NCBI GenBank assembly: GCA_030613375.1
Contig: JAUWMC010000005.1
Span: 1 to 38,850, forward strand
Origin: Microcaldota archaeon
GTDB lineage: Archaea; Micrarchaeota; Micrarchaeia; Anstonellales; Bilamarchaeaceae
Direction of reading: 5' to 3'
Length of the DNA stretch: 38,850 nucleotides
The notes below the pieces were generated by a model, which saw nothing but the letters and a program-made list of their open reading frames with translations, did no database searches and was not told the DNA's origin. Positions 23,405 to 31,751 of the stretch are shown here, piece after piece (position 1 is the first letter of the stretch; the number at the start of each line of letters is the position of its first letter). Made by a program: the position numbers and the translations under genes.

Positions 23405-26002
23405 ATGTCCAGACTAATTGCATTTTCTCTGGTTTTGGGTTTGCTGTTATTCTCTGGTTGTATTGTTGAACAATACATGGAACCCGGAGCAATAGCAGTA
23501 TGGCAGCAGAAGGACGATGGTGATTGGAACATCAGATATTCTCTTTGGAATGACAATACCAAAGCATGGTACACTCCAGCAGGGCCGGTTACTTCTCTTA
23601 TTGCTAATATTGGAGGAGACGACCATGACCCGTATATTGATTCCGATGGCACTGATACTGCAATTTCAGTATGGAGCCATGAAGCAGATGGTTCTGCGGA
23701 TATCTATTATTCTGTATGGAAAACTAATACCTGGACAAAACCCGTCCCTGTCGCAACCTTGAGTGGATATGATTCAGATCCCGCGGTTGCAATGGACTTT
23801 GCTGGAAATGCGGTTTCAGTATGGGTGCACAAAAATACTGATGGCACTACCATGCTATACTATTCTACTTACGATGGGAAAACCTGGAGCTCACCTGATC
23901 CAGTGAACAGAGAGCACACCAAAGTTTCCCTCCCTGAGCTTTCATACAGCTCAACAAGCGGAATATTCTTCCTTATCTGGACAGAATCAACTGAAGCAGG
24001 CACTAGGGCCTTTGCTTCAGGATACAGCGGTTCCTGGGTACCTGCAGTAGAGATACCCGGACAGAAAAACAATGCAGCGTTTGACACAGAAGTCCCGACA
24101 GATGAAAGAATCGGGCTTGGAACTGCAGGAAAGAAAAAGGAAGCAATTGCCGTATGGCCTACAACCAACGGAGAGCTTTATTCTTCTACCTGGTCTCCTT
24201 CTGGTTGGAGTACTGCATTGATGTATGGAACTGAAGAAATGCCTGATGCAGAATTTGAGTATGGAGGAGTTCCATATTCTGTATTTATCAAGGAAAGAGA
24301 TCTTCATTGGAGCAAGGACCTTTATTCTTCAGGAGGAGTTACTCCGGTGCCAGGAACCGGTGAAGATTACAGACCTGCACTTACCTTTATTGGAGACAGG
24401 ATAACCGGGCTTACAGTTTTATGGACAACGAAAGCCCTCCCAAGCGAGATTTACTTTGGGCGCTGGGACGGATCTTCATGGGAACCAGTAAGGCCAATAG
24501 ATGTGGCGACTGTTCCAGGGGAAGACAGGAACCCAGACGTTTCTCCATTGATGAAGGAGGATCAGGAATGGGATGCCTATGTTGACTGGTGCGGTGATGG
24601 AGTAATCCAGTGGCCGAACATCTGGGGCAACTTCGAACAATGTGAAGTAGGAATTCCTTGTCCGATTGCAACTGATTGGTGTAATCCGGCAGACTGCCAG
24701 TGTTATTATGATTATCCAAACGTTACCTGGTGTGGAGACGGCATGATACAGAGGCCTAACTCTGCAGGAGTTATGGAGGAGTGTGAGGCCGGAGTGCCTT
24801 GCATGAACCCGAAAGAGAAGTGTAATCTTGCAACATGCAAATGTGAACCGCAGGACCAACCTCCTCCACCTGAAGATGGTGATGATGACTTGCCTCCCGA
24901 GGATGGTGATGATGATGGCGAGCCTGAAGATGATGAGCTAGATGAGGCAATATGCGGAGACGGATTAATTGAAGGAAACGAAGCATGTGATATTGGAGGC
25001 GCCACCATAAATGGACTTACACATGGCGCTGCACCAGAAACTTGCCCAATGGGCCAACACTGCAGGGATTGCCAGTGTGTGAAGGGAATATTCACTCCAA
25101 GGTGTGGAGATGGATACATCTCCGGACAGGAGCAGGGTGCAAACGAGGAATGTGACACAAAAGGAGGAACGCTTCCGGATACCTGTACACCTCCTGAAAC
25201 ATGCAACTCCGTTTGCAGGTGCGAATACGCTGAAGAGGATGATGGGATGCACTATGCCTGTGTTGAGGGCGGATGCATGCTCATTGAAGGCGAGGGCTAC
25301 AACGAGTGCGTCTATGATTCCCAGTGCAGGTACTATGAGTGCGTGGATGATGCGATATGCCAGCTTGTGCTGACCCCTGGAAATAACGAGTGCTATGATA
25401 ACGAAGACTGTGAACTTACCCACACAGAATGCATAGATGAAGAATGTGTGGATGTTTCAGGGTTTGGAGATAGCGAGTGCATCTATGATGCAGATTGCAT
25501 AGAAGAAGAGTGGCACACTGAGTGTGTTGAAGGACAGTGTGTTGATGTTGAAGGCGAAGGCCAATGGGAATGCATTTACGATGAAGACTGCGTGGAGGAT
25601 ACATACTGTGGAGATGGCATTGTGCAACCTGAATACGAGGAGTGCGAATATGACCAAGACTGTTATGGAGAAGCAGTATGCAACAACTGCCAATGTATAG
25701 AGCCACCATACTTGGATTGCGGATACATCTGCGGACAGACAGCTGGAGCAGAAGTTCTTGCACAGGGGCTTGCAACCTCAAACGAGTGCAAATCAGCGCT
25801 GAGCGTATACGAGTCTATAACCTGCTACACAACATGCAGATACTCCTGGTTTTACAGGGTAGATAATGTAGCTGGATATGACAGTTGCTGTTGTGGAGTG
25901 GTTAAGAGATTCCCGTGTGATGACTGCCCGGGGCAAAATCCAACCTGCCCAGACCCGGAAGATATCTGTGATGCGAATGCCCCAAGCTGGTATTCGCCTT
26001 AA
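23405..26002 (+). CDS. Surface lipoprotein: seven-bladed propeller-like domain plus CGDG cysteine-rich repeats
   Basis: About 865 residues. Lipobox LFSGC (Cys19). Seven successive segments to about residue 380 share a pattern like A-x-S-V-W ... Y-Y-S-x-W ... W-x-x-P, as expected for a seven-bladed beta-propeller of the sialidase/BNR-like kind. Then come five CGDG-x-I units (CGDGVIQ, CGDGMIQ, CGDGLIE, CGDGYIS, CGDGIVQ) similar to DUF4215-type cysteine-rich repeats, a Pro/Glu/Asp linker (about 485-515), and four repeats with E-C-V-x-x-x-C-V-D-V-x-G-x-G and E-C-I-Y-D-x-D-C. A last cysteine-rich domain has CGYICG and C-C-C-G. No C-terminal helix. It is likely a displayed binding protein; a T-rich run and a palindrome follow the stop. 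Confidence 0.75.
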   Translation: MSRLIAFSLVLGLLLFSGCIVEQYMEPGAIAVWQQKDDGDWNIRYSLWNDNTKAWYTPAGPVTSLIANIGGDDHDPYIDSDGTDTAISVWSHEADGSADIYYSVWKTNTWTKPVPVATLSGYDSDPAVAMDFAGNAVSVWVHKNTDGTTMLYYSTYDGKTWSSPDPVNREHTKVSLPELSYSSTSGIFFLIWTESTEAGTRAFASGYSGSWVPAVEIPGQKNNAAFDTEVPTDERIGLGTAGKKKEAIAVWPTTNGELYSSTWSPSGWSTALMYGTEEMPDAEFEYGGVPYSVFIKERDLHWSKDLYSSGGVTPVPGTGEDYRPALTFIGDRITGLTVLWTTKALPSEIYFGRWDGSSWEPVRPIDVATVPGEDRNPDVSPLMKEDQEWDAYVDWCGDGVIQWPNIWGNFEQCEVGIPCPIATDWCNPADCQCYYDYPNVTWCGDGMIQRPNSAGVMEECEAGVPCMNPKEKCNLATCKCEPQDQPPPPEDGDDDLPPEDGDDDGEPEDDELDEAICGDGLIEGNEACDIGGATINGLTHGAAPETCPMGQHCRDCQCVKGIFTPRCGDGYISGQEQGANEECDTKGGTLPDTCTPPETCNSVCRCEYAEEDDGMHYACVEGGCMLIEGEGYNECVYDSQCRYYECVDDAICQLVLTPGNNECYDNEDCELTHTECIDEECVDVSGFGDSECIYDADCIEEEWHTECVEGQCVDVEGEGQWECIYDEDCVEDTYCGDGIVQPEYEECEYDQDCYGEAVCNNCQCIEPPYLDCGYICGQTAGAEVLAQGLATSNECKSALSVYESITCYTTCRYSWFYRVDNVAGYDSCCCGVVKRFPCDDCPGQNPTCPDPEDICDANAPSWYSP

Positions 26003-26071
26003 TTTTCTTTTTTATTTTTTGATTGGAAATTCAATTGAATTTCCAAAGCGGACAGGATACTCATTCTGTCC
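26003..26071. terminator. T-rich run, 24-bp palindrome and hairpin between convergent genes
   Basis: The T-rich run at 26003-26020 can end plus-strand transcription. TTGGAAATTCAA/TTGAATTTCCAA at 26023-26046 is a perfect 24-bp palindrome. GGACAG...CTGTCC (26050-26071) is a second inverted repeat before the pelA stop. Confidence 0.5.
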
Positions 26072-26073
26072 TT

Positions 26074-27105
26074 CTAATTAATCCGGAATCTCAATAACGC
26101 CGCGATTCCACCAAACCCTTTCAGCTTATGTCCTGCATCGCTCTGTGCTGAAAAGAAAATAAGTTCTGCTTTCATCTTTTCCGCTTTCTCAGTAACTTCT
26201 TCAACACGCTCATCCTTGCGCAGACTTTCATCCAAAACCAGCAATTTCTTTATTGCCCTCCCATCTATAGCAGTCTTAATCTCCTCTATTCCATACGCAG
26301 CCAGCCCATCTTCCTTGTGTAAATGCGTAATGAATTCTTCAATAAGTTTCTCTTCCTCCTCCAACTGTGCTTCCCCCATAATCTTTGCAACAACCCCTCT
26401 CTTAAGCAATTCATTTACTCCGCTTCTCTCAGAAGTAGAGCAAGATTCAAATGCAACCCTTTCCATTAAATCAGGGTATTTTTCCTTTATGAAATCCTTT
26501 AGCCCATCTTTTGCAAAACCAGGGCCAGCAACAATAAAGTTTTCTGGGTGACCGTGTATGTACGAGGCAACTTCCCCATAATACTGCCTTACTTTTTCCT
26601 CATAATTCCCCTCACGTTTACTCCCGGAACAAGAAAGGGTGGGTCCATAGGAAACCCCATATCCACGAAGTATTGCAGTAGTTGCATCATTCTCATCCAT
26701 CACAATAATTCGTACCAAAGGCCGCTTTGATTGCTCCACTGCCTTTTCAATTCGTTTAACCTCGTAATTTTTCCAGTTCTTTACAACTTTGAGCTTGCTC
26801 CCGGGTTCCAAATCAAAAGTATGGTATCTTCCCATCTGTATAAACTCTTCAGGAGAACCAGAAACAATTTTTCCACCTACGCGCAAACGGTTTGCAAACT
26901 CTGCAAACTCAACAGATTCAACTTCCAAAACAATGCGTACGGGTTTCTTTTCTTCTTTTCCATCCCCAAATCTAACACTGCGCATGGTCCGGGATTCGAC
27001 CTTGTCACCTTTGCGCAGCACCCTTTCAAGATGCCACAGATCCTCCAGGGTTTCCAGGTGGAGTTTCATCTCACCCAGTTTCCTGTCGAAGTGTGTTATT
27101 CGCAT
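26074..27105 (-). CDS. pelA: Pelota (Dom34) ribosome-rescue factor
   Basis: 343 residues, the usual archaeal length. The N-terminal Sm-like domain (about 1-130) contains G-E-M-K-L-H-L-E-T-L-E-D-L-W-H-L, typical of Pelota. The central domain carries F-I-V-A-G-P-G-F-A-K and the C-terminal eRF1-3-like domain has LLVLDE and A-E-L-I-F-F-S; the GGQ of true release factors is absent, as expected. Pelota binds stalled ribosomes and, with ABCE1 and a translational GTPase, splits them. It lies 32 nt downstream of the PHP-like gene on the same strand and is probably co-transcribed. The end is convergent with the propeller lipoprotein. Confidence 0.92.
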   Translation of the reverse strand: MRITHFDRKLGEMKLHLETLEDLWHLERVLRKGDKVESRTMRSVRFGDGKEEKKPVRIVLEVESVEFAEFANRLRVGGKIVSGSPEEFIQMGRYHTFDLEPGSKLKVVKNWKNYEVKRIEKAVEQSKRPLVRIIVMDENDATTAILRGYGVSYGPTLSCSGSKREGNYEEKVRQYYGEVASYIHGHPENFIVAGPGFAKDGLKDFIKEKYPDLMERVAFESCSTSERSGVNELLKRGVVAKIMGEAQLEEEEKLIEEFITHLHKEDGLAAYGIEEIKTAIDGRAIKKLLVLDESLRKDERVEEVTEKAEKMKAELIFFSAQSDAGHKLKGFGGIAALLRFRIN

Positions 27106-27137
27106 AGGCTAAATTAGAAATGAAAAGAATTAGAATG

Positions 27138-28964
27138 CTATGTGTGGGTGCTGAACATCCTTCCGGCCCTTTTTCTGAGATCCCGGAACACCAGTTTTGC
27201 ATTCAGCATCCCGTGCCTTATCTCGTCCCTCACTATCTTCAGTTTGTATCCGAAATCCCTTCTTGGGGCAACGGGCTTAAGCGTTCCCTTGTCCAGTTCA
27301 AGAAAGGTTTCGGTTTCTATCTTTACCGGCTCGTTCATGAATCCCTGCTCTCCCATTGCAGGCAGGATTGGGATCTTGTATTGCTGGTGGCGCATCATGT
27401 AAACAACATCTTTACTTTCCATCCTCCCCTTTTTCCAAAGGTGGTTCATGGCATTTTCACCCAAAACAAAAACAGTCCTTCCGTATGCAAGAGGGCCAAC
27501 CAGCCGTTCATACCTCTTCATCCTGCTGTATACATGAGTATCATGGTCAAAGTATGGGAATGTTCTGTATTTCTCATTCATCCTTCTTGCAAATGCATAG
27601 CTTACGCAGTTTTCTCTCATCTGTGCACCTTCCATTACTTGCGCATCAAGGCCAACTTTTATCTGCTCCGTTCCTTCCTTTAGCTTCCTTGCCGTTGTCT
27701 CAGCGATTTCAATATCATTAGCAATCTCCCCCACTTCCTTCCTTCCCTCTAAGAGTTTTCCTTCCTGCTCGAGCTGCTCTTCCCCCAGTTCTTTCCTTCC
27801 CTCAGTTATCCTTTCAGTAACAAGCTCGTTTATCTTTCTCTGAAAGTACGTTTCCACTTTGGGGTCGTTGAAATGCAGCATGTAATCTACAAGAGTAGGG
27901 TTGAATTCTCCAACCCCATCTGCATATTTTTTTACGAATGATTTTATCGCATGCCAGTTGTATTTGTATTCACCTTTCTCATCCTTTTCAGAAAGCAAAT
28001 TCAGCAGCCCTACCGGGAGCCTGCCCACTATCACGTTGAGTATGCATGAAGGGTGCGCAATCCCCAGCGCCATTTCATCATTTTTTCTCATCTGCTGGAT
28101 GTACTTAAGCACTGTTCGTTTGTTCACGTTTGGCGCCAGCCCGGGCATTACATTAATCTTCTTGTCCTTGAGGAAATTCTTCCAGAAGCTCAGCGCAGCC
28201 ATCCTGCATGAAAACCAGAAATTGAGGTGCGGGCCGTTTTCTGCCCCAGGAGTAAACGGCATCGTAAATTCCAGTGAGGGTACTTTCACAATCCCCACAT
28301 CCTTCTCCCGTTCTCTCACATCATCCAAAGCAGTTGTATGAATCCAGTTGTGGTAGCCCGTTGCGTCAATATCATAATGCCAGAGCATAAACCTGCGTAT
28401 TACATCCTTCCTGCTGGATACCCCATCATCCCTGTTTTTTTCTTCATCTGCGTTCTCTCCCCAGTGCCCATGAAGAACCGCAAAGAATTTGTTGGAGTCT
28501 TTCTTTTCTGAAACCTCCAGGACTTCGGAAGCCACCTTTTCTGCCCAGTCCTTTTTCTTTGAAAACCAGATGCTCCTTCTTCTCATAAGCTCTTTTCTGG
28601 AAAGCTTTCTTCCTTCTGCACTTGAGGTTGGGTCCGTGAAGAATGCACTGGTTTTGAAAGTGCTGAACCTCAGGAAAACAAAGAAATTTGATTCGGCACT
28701 GTCCCTTGCCCTGTTCAGGATTATCTCGTCCCTGTTTGCAAGGTAGGGGTTGCGCACCACATTCGCAATTCCTGCCGCTTCCAGCCGTTTTTTTACGTAT
28801 TCAGAGCCTACAATCGCCCCATATCCGCTTACATATAGGCTTTGCGCTAGCTCAATCGCTTTCTGGAACTTCCTTTCTTTGAACCTGTTGAATTCGCTTT
28901 TTGCAGAAGCAGGTTTAGGTGGCGCTTTCGCTGGCTTCTGAAGGACCAACTGTCGTGGAGTCAT
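27138..28964 (-). CDS. Large PHP-domain-like protein with coiled-coil insertion
   Basis: About 608 residues from an ATG preceded by GGAGGTG, a strong Shine-Dalgarno; an in-frame GTG at 28979 would overlap that site. I read scattered PHP phosphoesterase motifs: A-V-L-H-G-H (His165, His167) with a following D-D-G, Y-H-N (His205) in place of T-D-H-N, S-L-E-F-T (Glu232), G-P-H-L (His246), G-I-A-H-P (His304), and late F-D-H-D-T-H in place of S-D-A-H. The spacing follows PHP order, but with a 160-residue N-terminal extension and a Glu/Lys-rich helical segment (about 385-455) before the last motif. It could hydrolyse a phosphoester using metals, possibly nucleic acid. The link to pelA and a TPR protein hints at RNA or translation quality control. 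Family assignment is tentative. Confidence 0.6.
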   Translation of the reverse strand: MTPRQLVLQKPAKAPPKPASAKSEFNRFKERKFQKAIELAQSLYVSGYGAIVGSEYVKKRLEAAGIANVVRNPYLANRDEIILNRARDSAESNFFVFLRFSTFKTSAFFTDPTSSAEGRKLSRKELMRRRSIWFSKKKDWAEKVASEVLEVSEKKDSNKFFAVLHGHWGENADEEKNRDDGVSSRKDVIRRFMLWHYDIDATGYHNWIHTTALDDVREREKDVGIVKVPSLEFTMPFTPGAENGPHLNFWFSCRMAALSFWKNFLKDKKINVMPGLAPNVNKRTVLKYIQQMRKNDEMALGIAHPSCILNVIVGRLPVGLLNLLSEKDEKGEYKYNWHAIKSFVKKYADGVGEFNPTLVDYMLHFNDPKVETYFQRKINELVTERITEGRKELGEEQLEQEGKLLEGRKEVGEIANDIEIAETTARKLKEGTEQIKVGLDAQVMEGAQMRENCVSYAFARRMNEKYRTFPYFDHDTHVYSRMKRYERLVGPLAYGRTVFVLGENAMNHLWKKGRMESKDVVYMMRHQQYKIPILPAMGEQGFMNEPVKIETETFLELDKGTLKPVAPRRDFGYKLKIVRDEIRHGMLNAKLVFRDLRKRAGRMFSTHT

Positions 28965-29030
28965 TTGCACCACCTCCACTATATTATAGGTGGGGAAAAA
29001 TATTTAACCCAGGCACACAAGCTGCAGGTG

Positions 29031-29528
29031 TTATGCACTCTTTATTCCGAGTTTTTTCATCATCAATTTCTTTTCCTTTTCAGGAATGCTTTTATCATCC
29101 CTGAAGAAAGAGTTGAAGAATTCTTGCAGCATCTTCTTGGTTTTCGCAGGTTTTATCCTATGGGCTGCAGCCAGATGTTTTTCTGCCCCCACATCATTCA
29201 GGAAAAGCAGCGCAATATAAAGCATGAAATGGGATTCTACATCCTTCTTGAACTCAAGTGATTTTCTAAGCTCGGAGGCAGCCTCCTCAAACTCAAAAAG
29301 GCCCATATGGGACATGCTCTTGGCTTTGTGGTATTTCCCGGTCCTTTTCAAATAGAGGGCGCGCTCAAAGCATTCCAATGCATATCCTTCGTTTCCCTTC
29401 TCATGGGAAACCATTCCCATAAGGAACCAGCCCTCCGGGTCATCGCGATTTGCCTTCAGTCTTCTGCTTGCAGTTTTCCTCACTGCATCGACTTTGCCTT
29501 CACTCAGCTTCTTGAGCACTGACTCCAT
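29031..29528 (-). CDS. TPR-like helical repeat protein
   Basis: 165 residues, almost entirely helical. Segments such as D-D-P-E-G-W-F-L-M-G-M-V-S-H-E-K-G-N followed by A-L-E-C-F-E-R-A-L, and F-E-E-A-A-S-E-L-R-K-S-L, carry the Trp/Leu/Gly/Tyr and Ala-x-x-x-Phe spacing of tetratricopeptide repeats; two to three repeats are visible, then a basic helical end. It would act as a protein-protein adaptor in the cytoplasm. It has its own TATA (29548-29558), and the PHP-like gene follows 66 nt later on the same strand, so co-transcription with PHP-like and pelA is possible. Partner unknown. Confidence 0.65.
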   Translation of the reverse strand: MESVLKKLSEGKVDAVRKTASRRLKANRDDPEGWFLMGMVSHEKGNEGYALECFERALYLKRTGKYHKAKSMSHMGLFEFEEAASELRKSLEFKKDVESHFMLYIALLFLNDVGAEKHLAAAHRIKPAKTKKMLQEFFNSFFRDDKSIPEKEKKLMMKKLGIKSA

Positions 29529-29547
29529 GATCGAACTTCTTCTTTAT

Positions 29548-29558
29548 GTTTTAAAAAC
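29548..29558. promoter_or_regulatory. TATA box between the TPR gene and tRNA-Gln
   Basis: GTTTTAAAAAC is nearly symmetrical, about 25 nt from the TPR ATG at 29528 (minus) and about 31 nt before the tRNA (plus), so it could fire both ways. Confidence 0.4.
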
Positions 29559-29583
29559 TATCTTACGCCTAAAGTAGCAGAAT

Positions 29584-29656
29584 AGCCCTGTAGTCTAGCG
29601 GCCAATGACGCGGGATTTTGGATCCTGTAACCCCGGTTCGAATCCGGGCAGGGCTA
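29584..29656 (+). tRNA. tRNA-Gln (anticodon TTG)
   Basis: Acceptor AGCCCTG (29584-29590) pairs with CAGGGCT (29649-29655), with A as discriminator. The D stem is GTC/GAC, the anticodon stem CGGGA/TCCTG with loop TTTTGGA gives anticodon TTG, and the T arm is CCCGG-TTCGAAT-CCGGG. No intron and no encoded CCA. It reads CAA, and CAG by wobble. A pyrimidine-rich, T-rich tract follows and may end transcription. An unknown gene on the opposite strand runs through most of it. Confidence 0.92.
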
Positions 29657-30479
29657 TTCTTCTTCCTTTTTGTTCAATCTCATATCCTGCAGCCTGCAGT
29701 ATTTCCTCCAGAATTAGTATTGTTATGGTATCCGTTTCAGTGTCCAGCAGGATAGCGTTCTTTAAATTTGTTTCAATGTCCGGAGTCATATCCTTTGGCT
29801 CATTACAAAAACGTCTGATGGGAATTACATTGGTTCTCATTGGGAAATACCCACACCACCTCACCTCCGAATTCTGGAGTTTTTCAATTATCTCGGACTC
29901 AACTTGCACTCCAAAACCTGTAGCATCGTCAATCATATTCATCCCTAGTAAAAAGTCTCCCTCAGAGGACCCGTAAGGAAAAATGTCGCCTCTGCCATAA
30001 TAATTCTCAAGGACTTGGACCTTCACTGGGTGGATGAACCTTTTTGTTCCCGAATTATTTACCTCCACATTCTCTTCTTCGTACCCGGGGTCCACTATCA
30101 GGGCAGCATTTTTTTCTCCAATAACCTCTTTTGGTACATACTTTGCTGGCAGGACAAATGGCGGGTCATAATATTCCCCGCTGTCCATGATGTCTTCTCC
30201 CTTCTTATATCTCTGCCCCGATCTCAGTGCGACAAGGATTTCCCGCACGTGCACCTCAGAATTGGGAGCTGGTTGCCTCCAATCTCTGGCAGGAAACAAC
30301 TTTCTTATCTCTTTGATAATCGGAGAGCGGACGAAAATCTCCTCAATCAAGCAATTTCTGGCAACCCCTCCAAAAGGACGGGCCAGTTTCCTCGCCTCAA
30401 ACCAGCTAAATCCTTGTTTTCCTGTTACTGGAATAACCTGCAACTTTTTCACCTGCAACTTTTTCTTAACCTTACTCAC
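29595..30479 (-). CDS. Unknown protein whose end is antisense to tRNA-Gln
   Basis: About 294 residues from a GTG at 30479 preceded by GAGGTG at suitable distance; an in-frame TTG at 30521 is less likely because it falls between the TATA and the start. No known domain is recognised. Features seen: a basic start with K-K-K-L-Q-V-K-K-L-Q-V, a mixed alpha/beta body with DPPFVLPAKYVPKEV and YYGRGDIFPYGSSEGDFLLG, and acidic C-terminal helices. The last 20 or so residues (including LPGFEPGLQDPKSR) are simply the reverse complement of the tRNA gene, a peptide often seen in false ORFs; the body upstream looks genuine because of its length, promoter and Shine-Dalgarno. Divergent from the TrmB-type regulator, which may control it. 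Confidence 0.5.
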   Translation of the reverse strand: MSKVKKKLQVKKLQVIPVTGKQGFSWFEARKLARPFGGVARNCLIEEIFVRSPIIKEIRKLFPARDWRQPAPNSEVHVREILVALRSGQRYKKGEDIMDSGEYYDPPFVLPAKYVPKEVIGEKNAALIVDPGYEEENVEVNNSGTKRFIHPVKVQVLENYYGRGDIFPYGSSEGDFLLGMNMIDDATGFGVQVESEIIEKLQNSEVRWCGYFPMRTNVIPIRRFCNEPKDMTPDIETNLKNAILLDTETDTITILILEEILQAAGYEIEQKGRRIALPGFEPGLQDPKSRVIGR

Positions 30480-30525
30480 CCATAACACCTCTTTACACTT
30501 ATTGTAAAATATTCCTGGCAAACCA

Positions 30526-30580
30526 GTATATAAAATTAAGTAGTCCGATTACAGTACTACTAAAACATAAATTTATATAC
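30526..30580. promoter_or_regulatory. Divergent TATA boxes flanking an inverted repeat
   Basis: TTTATATACT occurs on the minus strand (30526-30537) and on the plus strand (30572-30580, 26 nt before the TrmB ATG). Midway lies AGTAGT (30539-30544), 11 nt, ACTACT (30556-30561), a candidate operator for the regulator. Confidence 0.5.
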
Positions 30581-30601
30581 TCCACTTGAGAAATTGATCC
30601 T

Positions 30602-31354
30602 ATGGATACAAGATTATTGGAGGAAGTCGGGCTCACTACTGGAGAAGCAAAGACATATTTGGCGCTTGTAGAACTTGGGGAGTCCACTACCGGGCCACTC
30701 ATTTCCAGGACACGCATGCAGAAGTCCACAGTATATATCTGCCTTGAAAAGTTGCTGGACAAGGGGCTCGTGACGTATATTATAAAGAACAACAGAAAAC
30801 ATTTCCAACCGTTGCCTCCAGACAGAATCGTGGAGTACCTGAAGCAGAAAGGAGAGGAACTTAAGGCCCAGGAGAAGCGCGTTGCCAGTTTAATCCCCCA
30901 AATCTCGGTGGAAAGAGAGCGCGGCCCCCAACAGGCGAGGTTCTTCACGGGCTGGAATGGAATGAAGAGTGCCTTTGATGATATACTCAGAACAATGCAC
31001 AAAGGAGAAGAGTACTATGTTTTTGGCGTTAGTGCTGCCCCAAGCATTTTTGAAAGATTCCGCCGGTTCATGACAAAGTTCCACAAGAAGAGGGCCCACA
31101 AGGGAGTCAAATTGAAAATATTGGTGAATGAAGACCTCAGGCACACGATTGGCGCAGACAGGGCGAAAAATAAGCACACTGAGGTCCGTTTCATAAGTAA
31201 GGAATTCTCCACTCCTTCTGTTGTGAATGTTTACAAAAACAAGACTCTCATTGCTATATGGAGTGCAGAGCCAGCGGCGGTGCTCATAGAAAATGAAGAA
31301 ACGGCAGAGTCCTTTAGAAATTACTTCAAACTGATCCGGAGCACTGCAAAGTGA
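30602..31354 (+). CDS. TrmB-family transcriptional regulator
   Basis: 250 residues. The N-terminal winged helix reads L-L-E-E-V-G-L-T-T-G-E-A-K-T-Y-L-A-L and T-R-M-Q-K-S-T-V-Y-I-C-L-E-K-L-L-D-K-G-L-V, which is the TrmB signature; a short coiled coil (about residues 80-100) follows, then an effector domain with Y-Y-V-F-G-V-S, K-L-K-I-L-V-N-E and V-N-V-Y-K-N-K-T-L-I-A-I-W, as in TrmB proteins lacking the sugar-binding extension. Such proteins respond to small molecules, often sugars, but the ligand here is unknown. It is leaderless from the TATA at 30572-30580 and divergent from the unknown gene next to the tRNA. Confidence 0.82.
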   Translation: MDTRLLEEVGLTTGEAKTYLALVELGESTTGPLISRTRMQKSTVYICLEKLLDKGLVTYIIKNNRKHFQPLPPDRIVEYLKQKGEELKAQEKRVASLIPQISVERERGPQQARFFTGWNGMKSAFDDILRTMHKGEEYYVFGVSAAPSIFERFRRFMTKFHKKRAHKGVKLKILVNEDLRHTIGADRAKNKHTEVRFISKEFSTPSVVNVYKNKTLIAIWSAEPAAVLIENEETAESFRNYFKLIRSTAK

Positions 31355-31433
31355 TTTTTATAATATTCGGTCTCCCTTCATTACTATGTGTTCCTATGTG
31401 TTAAATGGTGAGGTTTAAAAACCCTTCCCCACC

Positions 31434-31443
31434 AAATATAAAC
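31434..31443 (+). promoter_or_regulatory. TATA box of the small basic protein gene
   Basis: AAATATAAAC is about 27 nt before ATG 31465. An in-frame ATG at 31405 lies upstream of it and so is not the start. Confidence 0.45.
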
Positions 31444-31464
31444 ATTCAGTTGAATAGGGATAAT

Positions 31465-31737
31465 ATGGTTGTAAAGAAAAAGAAACGCTCAAAACTTTCA
31501 GTCGTGCCGAAGAAGACAGAAGGCACAATCAGCACTAAGTACGCTCTCGGTTCCATAAGACGTTCTGTGAATATGGCTGAAAATGCTGACAACCACCACA
31601 AATATGCAGTGCATGCACAAAAAGACTATAACATTACCAATAATTGGGAATCCCTTCCGATTTACCATACTGGGGATCATATGCCCAAGATGGAGCTCTT
31701 TAAGAATTTCAAAAAAACAGTAAACAACGTCCTCTGA
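31465..31737 (+). CDS. Small basic hypothetical protein
   Basis: 90 residues beginning MVVKKKKRSKLSVV. The N-terminal third is strongly basic, the middle carries N-x-x-x-x-A-E-N-A-D-N-H-H-K-Y, and the end is a basic amphipathic helix. No cysteines or membrane segment, and no family I recognise. A nucleic-acid-binding role would fit the charge but is only a guess. The gene has its own TATA and stands alone, and its stop is followed 14 nt later by the convergent GMP synthase gene. Confidence 0.55.
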   Translation: MVVKKKKRSKLSVVPKKTEGTISTKYALGSIRRSVNMAENADNHHKYAVHAQKDYNITNNWESLPIYHTGDHMPKMELFKNFKKTVNNVL

Positions 31738-31751
31738 TTTTCCTGAAAAAA

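Noticed and set aside
24870-24945. GATGATGATG-rich low-complexity stretch as a microsatellite
   Set aside because: It simply encodes the Asp/Glu/Pro linker of the propeller lipoprotein.
27120-27683. Plus-strand frames across the pelA and PHP-like genes
   Set aside because: Shadows of strongly supported minus-strand genes, with no start signals.
29595-29660. Peptide with LPGFEPGLQDPKSR as a real C-terminus
   Set aside because: It is the reverse complement of tRNA-Gln; I keep the upstream body as a gene but do not trust this end.
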